Shown: positions 15,321 through 24,930, counted from the first letter of the stretch. The stretch: DNA of 64,000 bases from Pleomorphomonas diazotrophica (GCF_002844595.1 NZ_PJNW01000014.1:1-64000); one strand, 5' to 3'. The notes: generated by a model not told the origin, from the sequence alone. Numbers and translations: made by a program.

Positions 15321-16268
15321 ATGAAGAAATTCGTAACCGGCTTTATCGCCGCCTTGTGCATGGGCGTCTCGTTCGCCCATGCCGCCGACCAGTTCACCAT
15401 TGCCGGCATCGTCTTCCAGGAAGACCAGTTCATGAAGTCGACGCTGATCGGCATGAAGCAGGTGGCCGACAAGGAAGGCGTCAATCTTCTGACGGCCAAC
15501 ACGTCGAACCAGATTTCCAAGGAAGTCCAGGTCGTCAACACCTATACCGCCCGCGGCGTCGACGCGATCGTCATCACCTATCTGGACCCGGCGGCGGCCT
15601 CGATCCCGGCGGTGAAGGCGGCGGCCGACAAGGGCATCAAGATCGTGTCCTTCAACAACACCCTGGCTGCCGACTTCCCGGTGTCCACCGTGCAGTCCGA
15701 CAACAGCCTGCTGGGTGCCGGCTCCGGCAAGGCCGCCGCCGAGTACATCAAGGCGCATTATGCCGACAAGAAGGAGATCAAGGTCGGCATCATCAACTAC
15801 AAGGCCCAACTGCCGCCGGAAAGCAATGCGCGCCAGGACGGCTTCTGGAACGAGATCAAGGACATCCCGGGCGTGAAGCTGGTCGCTGAAGCGTCGTCGC
15901 CGGTGGCCGAGGAGGCCATCAAGAAGGCGGCCGACATCATCACCGCCAATCCCGACCTCGACCTGTTCTTCGCCTGCAACAACGGCGGCTCGATCGGCGC
16001 CGTGCTGGCGGTGAAGAATGCCGGCAAGAAGATCCCGGTGTTCGGCATCGACCTCGACAAGCAGATGGTCGGCTTCCTGCAGTCCGAAGACGACATCCTG
16101 CAGGCGTCGACCGCCCAGGATCCGGTGAAGATCGGCGCGCTCGCCATGGAGAATGCCGTCAAGGCGCTCAAGAACGAGCCGGTCGAGAAGAAGATCATCG
16201 TTCCCGGCCTGACGCTCTCGCGCACCGACCCGGCGGCCATCGCCGAGTATGCCAAGACCGTCAAGTAA
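15321..16268 (+). CDS. CUT2 ABC transporter sugar-binding protein (RbsB-like)
   Basis: A 315-residue periplasmic protein with a signal peptide (MKKFVTGFIAALCMGVSFAHA, cut before ADQF) and a Peripla_BP_4 fold: NTYTARGVDAIVITYLDP, FACNNGGSIGAVLAV and PVFGIDLDKQ. Start ATG 15321 was chosen because GGGAGGATCG precedes it and the signal peptide begins there. It delivers a monosaccharide to the ATPase and permease encoded next. The ligand cannot be read from the sequence. Confidence 0.93.
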   Translation: MKKFVTGFIAALCMGVSFAHAADQFTIAGIVFQEDQFMKSTLIGMKQVADKEGVNLLTANTSNQISKEVQVVNTYTARGVDAIVITYLDPAAASIPAVKAAADKGIKIVSFNNTLAADFPVSTVQSDNSLLGAGSGKAAAEYIKAHYADKKEIKVGIINYKAQLPPESNARQDGFWNEIKDIPGVKLVAEASSPVAEEAIKKAADIITANPDLDLFFACNNGGSIGAVLAVKNAGKKIPVFGIDLDKQMVGFLQSEDDILQASTAQDPVKIGALAMENAVKALKNEPVEKKIIVPGLTLSRTDPAAIAEYAKTVK

Positions 16269-16279
16269 CTCCAGTGCGC

Positions 16280-16310
16280 CGCGCGGGGGAGCTGCCAGCG
16301 CCCCCGCGCG
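16280..16310 (+). repeat. Intercistronic hairpin after CUT2 binding protein
   Basis: CGCGCGGGGG (16280-16289) pairs perfectly with CCCCCGCGCG (16301-16310) around an 11-nt loop, 11 bp after the stop codon. A short ACTTCTTG follows rather than a T-run. It is likely a 3'-stabiliser or partial terminator lowering ATPase/permease expression relative to the binding protein. Confidence 0.7.
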
Positions 16311-16451
16311 ACTTCTTGCACGAGAAGCGATGACGGGCACTGGTGTGCCGCGCATGCACCTTGGAGCGCCGAGGAGGGTTGCTCTTGCCGATCTCGTTCG
16401 CCGGGATCGAAGCTGGCCGAAACAGTCGGTTCGGATTGCAAGGATCGGACA

Positions 16452-17954
16452 ATGGAAGCGGCAACGCTCGAAATCAGAAACCTGACGAAGGCCTACCCCG
16501 GCGTTCTCGCCCTCGACGCCTTCTCGGCGACCTTCGAGGGCGGCAACGTCTACGCCCTTCTCGGCAAGAACGGCTCGGGCAAGAGCACCTTTGTCAAATG
16601 CCTGTCGGGCGCCGTGACGCCGACATCCGGAGAAATTCTGCTCGATGGCCTGCCGGTGACCTTCAAGGGACCGGCCGAGGCCAATGCGGCCGGCATCGCC
16701 GTGGTCTATCAGGAGCTCAGCCTGATCCTGGATTTCACGGTGGCCGAGAACATCATGCTCGGCCGCTTTGCCACCGGCGGCCCCGGCAATATCAAGATCG
16801 ACTGGAAGCAGACCAACGCCGCCGCCGAGAAAATCCTGAAGAGCCTCACGATCGCCATTCCGGTGACGCGCAAGGTATCGGAGCTGTCGGTCGGGCAGCG
16901 GCAGGTCATCGAAATCGCCAAGGCCATGTCGCTCAATCCGCGCGTCCTGCTGCTCGATGAGCCGACCTCGGCGTTGGCCCGCCATGAGATCAACAGCCTG
17001 ATGGAGGTCGTGCGGACGCTCAGGGCTCAGGGCGTCATCGTCATCTTCATCACCCACAAGCTCAATGAAATCCGCGGCGTGGCCGACTATGTCACCGTGC
17101 TGCGCGACAGCCGGCACGTCGGCTCGGTGCCGATCGGCGTCGCCACGCCCAAGGTGATCGTCGACATGATGTTCGGCGAGACGATCCTGCAATCGCGCCC
17201 CGACGACCTCAAGGTCGGTGATCAGGTCAGCCTCAAGGTCTCGGGGCTGACCCGGCGCGACAAGTTCGAGGATATCAACTTCGAGGTCAGGGCCGGTGAG
17301 ATCGTCGGCATCGCCGGGATGCTCGGCGCGGGCCGCAGCGAACTCCTGCGCGGCATTTTCGGCGCCGATCGGATCGACAGCGGTTCGGTGACCATCAACG
17401 GCGTTAAGGTCGACAAGCCGACCATACCGCTGATGAAGACGCTCGGCCTCGCCATGACGATGGAAAATCGCAAGGAGGAGGGCCTCATCCAGATCATGTC
17501 GATCGAGGACAACCTCTGCCTCGCCAGCCTGAACGAGATCTCCCATCGAGGCCTGATCAGCCGCTATCTGCAGGCGCCCGTCGCCGAGAAATGGATCCGG
17601 CAGCTGCACATCAAGGTGTCCGATCCCTCCAATGAGGTGCAGTCGCTCTCGGGTGGCAATCAACAGAAGGTCGTCGTCGGCAACTGGCTCAACACCGACC
17701 CGAAAGTGGTGTTCTTCGACGAGCCGACACGGGGCATCGACATCGTCGCCAAGCAGCAGATCTTCCAGATCATGTGGGATCTGTCGCGCAAGGGTCTCAG
17801 CGTCGTCTTCGTCTCGTCCGAGCTCGAAGAACTGCTCGAGGTCTGCCATCGCATCCTGATCATGGAAGCCGGCCGCATCATTGGCGAGGTCCCATCGCCC
17901 GAGACGGTCGGCATCGAAGATCTCTACGCCATATGCATGGGCGAGAACGCCTAA
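16452..17954 (+). CDS. CUT2 ABC transporter ATP-binding protein (two NBDs)
   Basis: A 500-residue ribose-type ATPase with duplicated nucleotide-binding domains. The first has Walker A GKNGSGKS (38-45), signature LSVGQRQ and Walker B VLLLDEPTSAL. The second has a degenerate Walker A (GMLGAGRSE) and signature LSGGNQQKVV with FFDEPTRGID. This asymmetry is normal for RbsA/XylG proteins. It works with the binding protein upstream and the permease 47 bp downstream. Confidence 0.94.
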   Translation: MEAATLEIRNLTKAYPGVLALDAFSATFEGGNVYALLGKNGSGKSTFVKCLSGAVTPTSGEILLDGLPVTFKGPAEANAAGIAVVYQELSLILDFTVAENIMLGRFATGGPGNIKIDWKQTNAAAEKILKSLTIAIPVTRKVSELSVGQRQVIEIAKAMSLNPRVLLLDEPTSALARHEINSLMEVVRTLRAQGVIVIFITHKLNEIRGVADYVTVLRDSRHVGSVPIGVATPKVIVDMMFGETILQSRPDDLKVGDQVSLKVSGLTRRDKFEDINFEVRAGEIVGIAGMLGAGRSELLRGIFGADRIDSGSVTINGVKVDKPTIPLMKTLGLAMTMENRKEEGLIQIMSIEDNLCLASLNEISHRGLISRYLQAPVAEKWIRQLHIKVSDPSNEVQSLSGGNQQKVVVGNWLNTDPKVVFFDEPTRGIDIVAKQQIFQIMWDLSRKGLSVVFVSSELEELLEVCHRILIMEAGRIIGEVPSPETVGIEDLYAICMGENA

Positions 17955-18001
17955 GCTTCCGTTCCGCTTGCAATCATCGTTGGTTTACAAGGGTTTCCGT
18001 C

Positions 18002-18985
18002 ATGTCCACCCTGGCAACGCGCCGCCCCAGCTTCCGCCTTTCCGATTTCGTGCTCGAGTTCATCCTGTTGGCGATCGTCCTGCTGCTGGCGTTCACTGCG
18101 CCGGGGTTTGCGTCGTGGGACAACTTCATGAATATCCTGCGCAGCGCTGCCACGACCGGCGTCATTGCCTTCGGCATGACTTTCGTCATCATCCTCGGCG
18201 AGATCGATCTTTCCGTTGGATCGGCCGTGGCCTTCTTTGGCTGCCTGTTGGCGCTGATCACCGAATCCCTAGGGAATGCGGGTTTTTCCGTCGAGCTGGC
18301 CATCGCCTTGGGAGTGGTCGTCTGTCTGGCGGCCGCCATCTGCGCCGGCACGTTCACCGGCTGGATCCGCCACCGGCTCGCGGTGCCCACCTTCATCACC
18401 ACGCTCGCCTGGATGGCGGCCTTCCGCGGCGGCGCCTATCTTCTCACCGGCTCGTTCCCGATCACGCCCTATCCGGAATGGTTCTTCTTCTTCGGCGCCG
18501 GCTTCATCGCCGGCATTCCCTTCCAGGCGGTGGTGTTTCTGATCGTCTTCGTAGTGACCTGGTTCATCTCGAAATACACCGTGTTCGGCAAGTCGGTTTA
18601 CGCCATCGGCGGCAACGCCGAATCGGCGCGCCTGTCGGGCATCAATGTCGCCAGGGTCCGAATGGCGGTGATGGCCATGACCTCGGTGTTCGCCGTCATG
18701 GCCGGCATCATGGTGTCGAGCCAGATCCAGGCGGGCAATCCGACCGTCGGCGTCTCCTGGGAGTTCACGGTGATCTCGGCCTGCGTCATCGGCGGCGTCA
18801 GCCTGATGGGTGGCCGGGGGCGCATCTGGGGTACCTTTGTCGGCGTGCTGTTCCTCGAAATCATTCTCAACGGCATGACCCTGCTCAACATCGACGAGTA
18901 TTGGCAGTATGTGGCCCGCGCCCTGCTGATCCTCGGCGCCGTGCTGATCTACCAGCTGCAGGCCGTGTCGAGGGCGGCGCGCTGA
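18002..18985 (+). CDS. CUT2 ABC transporter permease (RbsC-like)
   Basis: A 327-residue inner-membrane protein with 8-10 hydrophobic segments and BPD_transp_2 motifs: GEIDLSVGS, AIGGNAESARLSGI and GGVSLMGGRGRIWGT. It forms the channel of the importer. Start ATG 18002 begins just before the first hydrophobic segment; the longer upstream frame overlaps the ATPase gene and is not supported. Confidence 0.94.
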   Translation: MSTLATRRPSFRLSDFVLEFILLAIVLLLAFTAPGFASWDNFMNILRSAATTGVIAFGMTFVIILGEIDLSVGSAVAFFGCLLALITESLGNAGFSVELAIALGVVVCLAAAICAGTFTGWIRHRLAVPTFITTLAWMAAFRGGAYLLTGSFPITPYPEWFFFFGAGFIAGIPFQAVVFLIVFVVTWFISKYTVFGKSVYAIGGNAESARLSGINVARVRMAVMAMTSVFAVMAGIMVSSQIQAGNPTVGVSWEFTVISACVIGGVSLMGGRGRIWGTFVGVLFLEIILNGMTLLNIDEYWQYVARALLILGAVLIYQLQAVSRAAR

Positions 18986-18997
18986 CGCGAAGCGGAG

Positions 18998-19032
18998 ATC
19001 GGTGTCCGGCCTGCGCAAGGCCGGACACCGAT
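18998..19032 (+). terminator. Hairpin closing the CUT2 operon
   Basis: ATCGGTGTCCGGCC (18998-19011) and GGCCGGACACCGAT (19019-19032) make a perfect 14-bp stem with a 7-nt loop, 12 bp after the permease stop. No T-run follows, so it could act in Rho-assisted ending or 3' protection. Confidence 0.55.
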
Positions 19033-19179
19033 GGACCATTGCGACGCATGGCGCCTTTCGGAGGGGCTTGCCCTTGATCGAGCTGCCAAATCCTCCATAT
19101 TGCTCAGAGGTCTATCGACCCGACCTGCCCACGAGGTGAGTCACTCCCAGAACATCCAGCCCTGACGGAGGCACCCTTC

Positions 19180-21036
19180 ATGCCGCACGACACGTCCCTC
19201 ATTTCGACGATCGTCGGCGGTCTTGTCCTGGCTTTCATTTTCGGCGCCATCGCCAATCGCTTCCGTCTGCCGCCGCTTGTCGGCTATCTCGTCGCCGGCA
19301 TGCTGGTGGGGCCGCATACGCCTGGCTTCGTTGCCGATCAGGAACTGGCGCCGCAGCTCGCCGAACTCGGCGTCATCCTGCTGATGTTCGGCGTCGGCCT
19401 GCATTTCGCGCTGAAAGACCTGCTGTCGGTCCGATTCATCGCCGTGCCGGGCGCCGTCGGCCAGATCGCCATAGCGACGCTGTTTGGCTGGGGGCTTGGC
19501 CACAGCATGGGCTGGTCGACAGGCGGCAGCTTGATATTCGGCCTTGCCCTGTCCGTCGCCTCGACGGTGGTGCTTCTCAAGGCGTTGCAGGAGCGACGCC
19601 TCGTCGACAGCGAGCGCGGCAAGATCGCCGTCGGTTGGCTGATCGTTGAAGATCTCGCCATGGTGCTGGTGCTGGTGCTCATTCCGGCCGCCGCCAGCGT
19701 GGCCGACGGCGGCGCCAGCGCCTATTCCGACCCGCTTGCCGCCATAGCCAGCCGACTGGTGGGCATCGATCTCGGGGTCGGTGGCATCGTGGCGGCGACG
19801 CTGACGAAGGTGGCGATCTTCGTCGCCCTGATGCTGGTGGTCGGCCGACGGGTGATTCCGGCCATCCTGCACCGCATCGCTCATACCGGCTCGCGCGAGT
19901 TGTTCAGGCTCGGCGTTCTCGCCATCGCGCTCGGCGTCGCCTTCGGGGCGGCGGAGCTGTTCGGTGCTTCGCTCGCTCTTGGCGCTTTCTTCGCGGGCAT
20001 GGTGCTGTCCGAAAGCGAGCTCAGCCATCGGGCCGCCCAGGAAAGCCTGCCGCTGCGCGATGCCTTCTCGGTGTTGTTCTTCGTGTCGGTCGGCATGCTG
20101 TTCGACCCGAACATTCTCATCAACGAGCCGCTTGTTCTCCTCGCCACGCTGGCCATCATTCTCATCGGCAAGACGGTGGCTGCGTTTGCCATTGTTCTGA
20201 TCTTCCGACGGCCGGTGAAGACGGCGCTGACCATCTCGGCGAGCTTGGCTCAGATCGGCGAGTTCTCCTTCATCCTGGCGGAGATGGGCGTCGGCCTCGG
20301 TTTCCTGCCGGAGGAAGGACGCGATCTCATCCTGGCCGGCGCGCTGATTTCTATCATCCTCAACCCGCTCATGTTCGGCCTCGCCGACCGTCTGCGCCCC
20401 ACCTTGGAAGGTTGGTTGCAGCCCAAGTCCGAGTCCGAGCCCGTGACCGAGGCGGCTGTTCCTGCGGCAGCGACCAAGAGCGAGCCGACGCAGGCGGAAG
20501 GTAGCGGCGACCTCGACGACGAGGCGGCGGAACCGACAACCCTCACCGGGCATCTCGTGGTGGTCGGTTACGGCCGGGTCGGCAGCGTCATCGCCGACGA
20601 CCTGACCGGCCAGAGCAAGCCTTTGCTGGTGATCGAGGACGGCGAGGATCGCTTGCGCCTGTTGCGCGACAAGGCCATCGAGACCATTGCCGGCAATGCC
20701 GCCGACGGTCGGGTTCTCGCTCTCGCCGGTCTCGAACGGGCAAAGGCCCTGCTGGTCGCCATTCCCGAAGGCTTCGAGGCGGGTCAGGTGGTCGAGCAGG
20801 CGCGACGGATCAACGCGAGCCTTCTCATCGTCGCCCGCGCCCATTCCAACGAAGAGGTGGAGCATCTGTTGCGTCATGGGGCTGACAGGGTGATTATGGG
20901 CGAACGCGAAATCGCCCTCGGCATGTTGAAGATGCTCGACGGTGAGACCACTCAGCCGCATGGAGCGGCCGACAAAGCGTCGCCATCGGATGCGACGAAG
21001 CCGTCCGACACGGAAGAAGGAAAGCCCGCCGCGTGA
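19180..21036 (+). CDS. CPA2 monovalent cation/proton antiporter (YbaL/Kef type)
   Basis: A 618-residue protein: about twelve hydrophobic segments (residues 5-400) of the Na_H_Exchanger fold, then a TrkA-N/RCK domain (about 455-570) with the Rossmann motif VVVGYGRVGSVIAD. The N-terminus (IVGGLVLAFIFGAIANRFRLPPLVGYLVAGM) closely follows the E. coli YbaL pattern. Predicted role is K+ or Na+ efflux in exchange for protons, gated by nucleotide binding at the RCK domain. A low-complexity acidic/Ala-rich linker (about 410-450) and tail flank the RCK domain. The stop overlaps the next GTG by 4 bp. Confidence 0.9.
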   Translation: MPHDTSLISTIVGGLVLAFIFGAIANRFRLPPLVGYLVAGMLVGPHTPGFVADQELAPQLAELGVILLMFGVGLHFALKDLLSVRFIAVPGAVGQIAIATLFGWGLGHSMGWSTGGSLIFGLALSVASTVVLLKALQERRLVDSERGKIAVGWLIVEDLAMVLVLVLIPAAASVADGGASAYSDPLAAIASRLVGIDLGVGGIVAATLTKVAIFVALMLVVGRRVIPAILHRIAHTGSRELFRLGVLAIALGVAFGAAELFGASLALGAFFAGMVLSESELSHRAAQESLPLRDAFSVLFFVSVGMLFDPNILINEPLVLLATLAIILIGKTVAAFAIVLIFRRPVKTALTISASLAQIGEFSFILAEMGVGLGFLPEEGRDLILAGALISIILNPLMFGLADRLRPTLEGWLQPKSESEPVTEAAVPAAATKSEPTQAEGSGDLDDEAAEPTTLTGHLVVVGYGRVGSVIADDLTGQSKPLLVIEDGEDRLRLLRDKAIETIAGNAADGRVLALAGLERAKALLVAIPEGFEAGQVVEQARRINASLLIVARAHSNEEVEHLLRHGADRVIMGEREIALGMLKMLDGETTQPHGAADKASPSDATKPSDTEEGKPAA

Positions 21037-21431
21037 CCTCGGGAATCGCGCCTCAGTCGTTTTTCAAGCGCTGCATGACGGCGCCGAAGACGGCTGTCGC
21101 CTTCCTGTTCGCCCTTCTCTTCATTGCCGTCCTGCATTTCGGGCTCGGCACCGACGTCGGCTCGTCGCTGTCGACGACGCTCGGGGCAGGCGATCACGCC
21201 GTCGTCCGCCACTCGGCTCTCCTTCGCGACGGACTGAGACCGGTGGTCGCCGCCGAGCATGGCGACCGGACCTCCGCTCCGCCACCCCAGCTGCCGGCAG
21301 CTCTGGTCCTTGCTGCGGTCGTCGTGGCGCTTCCCGTCGGCAGTCGCCGCCTGCGCACTCTTGCCGAAGCCATTGCCGCTAACAGCCATTTCTCAGGCCA
21401 TCGGCCTCGCGCGCCGCCCATCGCCTCCTGA
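21033..21431 (+). CDS. Hypothetical small membrane protein
   Basis: A 132-residue frame starting with GTG that overlaps the antiporter stop (GTGA), typical translational coupling. It shows two hydrophobic stretches (about 19-38 and 87-103) and basic ends, with no family I recognise. Antisense frames are also open here because of GC bias, so coding status is uncertain. It ends 54 bp before secDF. Confidence 0.4.
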   Translation: MTSGIAPQSFFKRCMTAPKTAVAFLFALLFIAVLHFGLGTDVGSSLSTTLGAGDHAVVRHSALLRDGLRPVVAAEHGDRTSAPPPQLPAALVLAAVVVALPVGSRRLRTLAEAIAANSHFSGHRPRAPPIAS

Positions 21432-21485
21432 TTCTCCGAACCCAAATCAGGTTTCGCGACCGCTCGTCTTCACGGAGACGCGGCG

Positions 21486-24044
21486 ATGTCGCCCGGCATG
21501 GACACGCATATGAAAACTTCCCGCTGGTTGGTGGCGCTCTATTCGGCCATCATCGCCCTCGGCATCATCGTCACGCTTCCCAACGTGGTGCCGCAATCCG
21601 TCCTCGACAATTTTCCCTCCTGGCTGCCGCGCGACCGAGTGTCACTTGGTCTCGACCTCAGGGGCGGATCGCATCTGGTGCTGGAGGTGGATGCGGCCGA
21701 CCTTGTGAAGGAACGGCTGCAGACGTTGACACAGGACGCCCGTCGCGCGCTGCGCGATGCCAAGATCGGCACGGAGTCGATCCGCCGCGCCGGCAATGCC
21801 GTGACGGTCAACCTCGACGATCCCGCCGAGACCGCCCGCGCGGCCGGTGAACTCGGCAAGCTCGCCGCCTCGATCGGCAATCCGGGCCTTGGTGTGACGG
21901 CGAGCGACCTCGACATCCGCCAGAGCAACGGTTCGGTGACGCTCGCCCTCACCGAGGCCGGCCTGACCGACCGTGCGGCGGCGGCCGTCGAACAGAGCCT
22001 TGAGATCATCCGCCAGCGCATCGATCAGGTGGGTGTCGCCGAGCCGACCATCCAGCGCGTCGGCAGCGACCGCATTCTGGTGCAGCTTCCCGGCGTGCAG
22101 GATCCGGCGCGTATCCGCGAACTGCTCGGCTCGACCGCCAAGATGAGCTTCCATCTGTTGTCCGACACCGCGACGGCCGAGTTCGTGCCGCCGGGCGTCA
22201 CCATGCTGCGCGACGACGAGGGGCGGAGCTATCCCGTCGAGGACCGTGTCGAGCTTTCTGGCGATCGCCTCACCGACGCGCGCGTCGGTTTCGATCAGAC
22301 CACCAACGAACCGATCGTTTCCTTCCGCTTCGATTCGGCTGGTGCGGCGCGCTTCGCCGACATCACCCGCGCCAACGTCGGCCGCCCCTTCGCCATCGTG
22401 CTCGACGACAAGGTGCTGAGCGCGCCGGTGATCCGCGAGCCGATCACCGCCGGTTCCGGCCAGATTTCCGGCAGCTTCTCGGTTCAAAGCGCCACCGATC
22501 TCGCGGCCATGCTGAGGGCCGGCGCGCTGCCGGCCAAGCTGACGGTGATCGAGGAGCGCACCGTCGGCGCCGACCTCGGCGCGGACGCCATCGAAATGGG
22601 CGTCGTCACCGGGCTCATCGGCTTTGCGCTGGTGTTCGGCTTCATGCTGGTGCTCTACGGCGCCTGGGGACTGCTCGCCAATCTGGCGCTCGCCCTCAAC
22701 GTCATCCTGACCTTCGCCGGCCTGACGCTGCTCGGGGCGACGCTGACGCTGCCGGGCATCGCCGGCATCGTGCTGGGCATCGGGCTTGCCGTCGACGCCA
22801 ACGTGCTGATCAACGAGCGCATCCGCGAGGAATCGCGCAAGGGGTTGAGTGCCATCGCCGCGCTCGATGCCGGCTTCAAGCGGGCCTACTCGACCATCGT
22901 CGACGGCAACGTCACGGCGCTGATTGCCTCGGTGCTGCTGTTCTGGTTCGGCTCCGGACCGGTGCGCGGCTTCGCCGTCACCATGGGCATTGGCCTTATC
23001 ATCTCGATGTTCACTGCCGTCTCGGTGGTGCGCGTGCTGATGCTGGCGATCGTCCGGCGCAGGAAGCTCAAGAAGATGGATATCCGGCCGCTGCTGCCCA
23101 TCCAACTGATCCCCGACGGGACGGCCATCCCCTTCATGCGGGCCCGGTTCTTCGGTATAGGTTTCTCGGCCTTCCTGTCGCTCGCCTCGATCGGCCTGTT
23201 CTTCTATCCCGGCCTCAACTACGGCGTCGATTTCCGCGGCGGCATCCAGATGCAGGTGGAAACGGCGGCACCGGCCGATCTCGCAGCCTTCCGTTCCGGC
23301 CTCGACGGCCTCGGGCTCGGCGAGGTTGCGCTCCAGACCTTCGGCGACGACAACCATCTTCTGGTTCGTGTCGAGCGGCAGGCGGGCGGCGAAGAGGCGC
23401 AATCGGTAGCCGTCGAGCGCCTCAGGCAGGAGGTGACCGCGATCGACGCCTCGGCCAAGGTAATCGGCACCGAGGTGGTCGGCCCCAAGGTGTCGGGCGA
23501 ACTTGCGACGGCTGGCGTGCTCGCCGTGATCTTCGCCAGCCTTGCCATGCTGGTCTACATCTGGGTGCGCTTCGAGTGGCCCTTCGCGGTCGGCGCCATC
23601 GCCACGCTGGTGCTCGACGTGACCAAGACCGTCGGCTTCTTCGCGCTGACCGGGCTCGACTTCAACCTGACGGCCATCGCCGCCTTGCTGACGCTGGTCG
23701 GCTATTCGGTCAACGACAAGGTGGTGGTCTATGACCGCATGCGCGAGAACATGCGGCTCTACAAGGCGATGCCGCTCCGGGAGCTGATCGACAAGTCGAT
23801 CAACGAGACGCTGGCGCGCAGTCTCTACACCTCGGTGACGGCTTTTCTATCCCTGTTGCCGATGGCGATCTGGGGCGGCAGTGCGGTGGAAAGCTTCGCC
23901 GTGCCGATGATCTTCGGCATCGTCATTGCCGCCTCGTCGTCGGTGTTCATCGCCGCGCCGATCCTGCTGTTCCTCGGCGACTGGCGGACCCGCCGCCGGC
24001 GCAACCAGCCGGCACCGGCGACAGGTACGCCGTCCGAGGCATGA
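21486..24044 (+). CDS. secDF: Fused protein translocase SecD-SecF
   Basis: An 852-residue fusion of the Sec accessory subunits. The SecD part (about 1-530) shows the first helix, LGLDLRGGSHLVLEVD, the P1 periplasmic domain and the DANVLINERIREE membrane motif. The SecF part (about 540-840) shows NYGVDFRGGIQMQ and SVNDKVVVYDRMREN. It uses the proton gradient to pull exported proteins out of SecYEG. Fusion into one chain is usual in Rhizobiales. A GGAG site lies 8 nt before ATG 21486; internal ATGs at 21498 and 21510 are alternatives. Confidence 0.95.
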   Translation: MSPGMDTHMKTSRWLVALYSAIIALGIIVTLPNVVPQSVLDNFPSWLPRDRVSLGLDLRGGSHLVLEVDAADLVKERLQTLTQDARRALRDAKIGTESIRRAGNAVTVNLDDPAETARAAGELGKLAASIGNPGLGVTASDLDIRQSNGSVTLALTEAGLTDRAAAAVEQSLEIIRQRIDQVGVAEPTIQRVGSDRILVQLPGVQDPARIRELLGSTAKMSFHLLSDTATAEFVPPGVTMLRDDEGRSYPVEDRVELSGDRLTDARVGFDQTTNEPIVSFRFDSAGAARFADITRANVGRPFAIVLDDKVLSAPVIREPITAGSGQISGSFSVQSATDLAAMLRAGALPAKLTVIEERTVGADLGADAIEMGVVTGLIGFALVFGFMLVLYGAWGLLANLALALNVILTFAGLTLLGATLTLPGIAGIVLGIGLAVDANVLINERIREESRKGLSAIAALDAGFKRAYSTIVDGNVTALIASVLLFWFGSGPVRGFAVTMGIGLIISMFTAVSVVRVLMLAIVRRRKLKKMDIRPLLPIQLIPDGTAIPFMRARFFGIGFSAFLSLASIGLFFYPGLNYGVDFRGGIQMQVETAAPADLAAFRSGLDGLGLGEVALQTFGDDNHLLVRVERQAGGEEAQSVAVERLRQEVTAIDASAKVIGTEVVGPKVSGELATAGVLAVIFASLAMLVYIWVRFEWPFAVGAIATLVLDVTKTVGFFALTGLDFNLTAIAALLTLVGYSVNDKVVVYDRMRENMRLYKAMPLRELIDKSINETLARSLYTSVTAFLSLLPMAIWGGSAVESFAVPMIFGIVIAASSSVFIAAPILLFLGDWRTRRRRNQPAPATGTPSEA

Positions 24045-24056
24045 ACCAATCGAGGA

Positions 24057-24078
24057 GGCCGGGCAATCCCGGCCTTTT
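24057..24078 (+). terminator. Terminator after secDF
   Basis: GGCCGGG (24057-24063), loop CAAT, CCCGGCC (24068-24074), then TTTT. It is a perfect 7-bp stem 12 bp after the secDF stop. Confidence 0.85.
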
Positions 24079-24141
24079 CGTTACATGCCGTCAGTCTCTT
24101 CTTAGAAAAAATCTCAAGTCCGTAGGGCATTTCACGGGGTT

Positions 24142-24158
24142 GTCCCGATACTCGGGAC
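24142..24158. promoter_or_regulatory. Inverted repeat upstream of rubrerythrin
   Basis: GTCCCGA (24142-24148), TAC, TCGGGAC (24152-24158) is a perfect inverted repeat 80 bp before the rubrerythrin start. An operator for a redox or iron regulator is possible, but it fits no box I can name. Confidence 0.4.
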
Positions 24159-24238
24159 CGGACCGGCAAGTTAGTCTCCTGAGGGTCAGGGGATCCGCGA
24201 CGTTCCCCTCCGTCACTCAATTATAAAAGGCAAGCACC

Positions 24239-24742
24239 ATGCCCACGACAACGGACAACCTCAAGGAAGCCTTTGCCGGCGAAAGCCAGGCCAACCGCAA
24301 GTATCTCGCCTATGCCGACGCCGCCGTCCGCGAAGGCAAGCCGGGCGTTGCCAAGCTGTTCCGCGCGGTTGCCGCCGCGGAGACCATCCATGCCCACGCC
24401 CATTTGAGGGCGCTTGGCGCCATCAAGGGAACCGCCGACAACCTCGCCGATGCCATGGATGGCGAGAGCCACGAGTTCACGTCGATGTACCCGGCGATGG
24501 TGGCCACGGCGAAGGCCGAGGGACACAAGCGCGCCATCCGCTCGATGACCGAGGCGATGGAAGTCGAGAAGATCCACTACGGCCTGTTCGGCGACGCGCT
24601 GGAAGCGGTGAAGGCCGGTGGCGACCTTGGCGACGTCGTCATCCGCATCTGCCCGAACTGCGGCCACACGGTCATCGGCGACGCGCCAGACGCCTGCCCG
24701 GTCTGCGCCTGCGCTGGCGAACACTACAAGATCATCGAGTGA
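24239..24742 (+). CDS. Rubrerythrin
   Basis: A 167-residue protein with an N-terminal ferritin-like diiron domain (FAGESQANRKYLAYADAA, AAETIHAHAH, then EVEKIHYGLF) and a C-terminal rubredoxin-like iron site formed by C-P-N-C and C-P-V-C (about residues 139-160). Rubrerythrins reduce hydrogen peroxide using electrons from NAD(P)H-linked carriers and protect iron enzymes. It is monocistronic between the secDF terminator and a convergent tRNA, with an inverted repeat in its promoter region. Confidence 0.93.
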   Translation: MPTTTDNLKEAFAGESQANRKYLAYADAAVREGKPGVAKLFRAVAAAETIHAHAHLRALGAIKGTADNLADAMDGESHEFTSMYPAMVATAKAEGHKRAIRSMTEAMEVEKIHYGLFGDALEAVKAGGDLGDVVIRICPNCGHTVIGDAPDACPVCACAGEHYKIIE

Positions 24743-24797
24743 TCCGACTGGCGCCGCCGGGACGGGCGGCGGCGCTGGCTGGGGCAAAACGGCAAAC

Positions 24798-24828
24798 GCC
24801 ACCAGACGCACCGGTGCGCGTTGGTGGC
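24798..24828 (-). terminator. Probable terminator of tRNA-Thr
   Basis: GCCACCA (24798-24804) and TGGTGGC (24822-24828) enclose a further GCACC/GGTGC pairing. On the minus strand the stem is followed by GTTTGCCGTTTTG. The pairing is imperfect in the middle. Confidence 0.5.
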
Positions 24829-24854
24829 AAACAACTGTTGTGGCGGGGCAAAGG

Positions 24855-24930
24855 TGGTGCCGCACGACGGATTCGAACCGCCGACCCCATCATTACGAAT
24901 GACGTGCTCTACCAACTGAGCTAGTGCGGC
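24855..24930 (-). tRNA. tRNA-Thr (anticodon CGT)
   Basis: The minus strand gives acceptor GCCGCAC with GTGCGGC, D arm GCTC/GAGC, anticodon stem CGTCA/TGATG with loop TTCGTAA (anticodon CGT), T loop GTTCGAATC and encoded CCA. Confidence 0.95.

Noticed and set aside
15300-17849. 849-codon minus-strand frame across the CUT2 binding protein and ATPase
   Set aside because: Crosses two well-supported genes and has an Asp/His/Arg-rich composition typical of reversed GC-rich codons.
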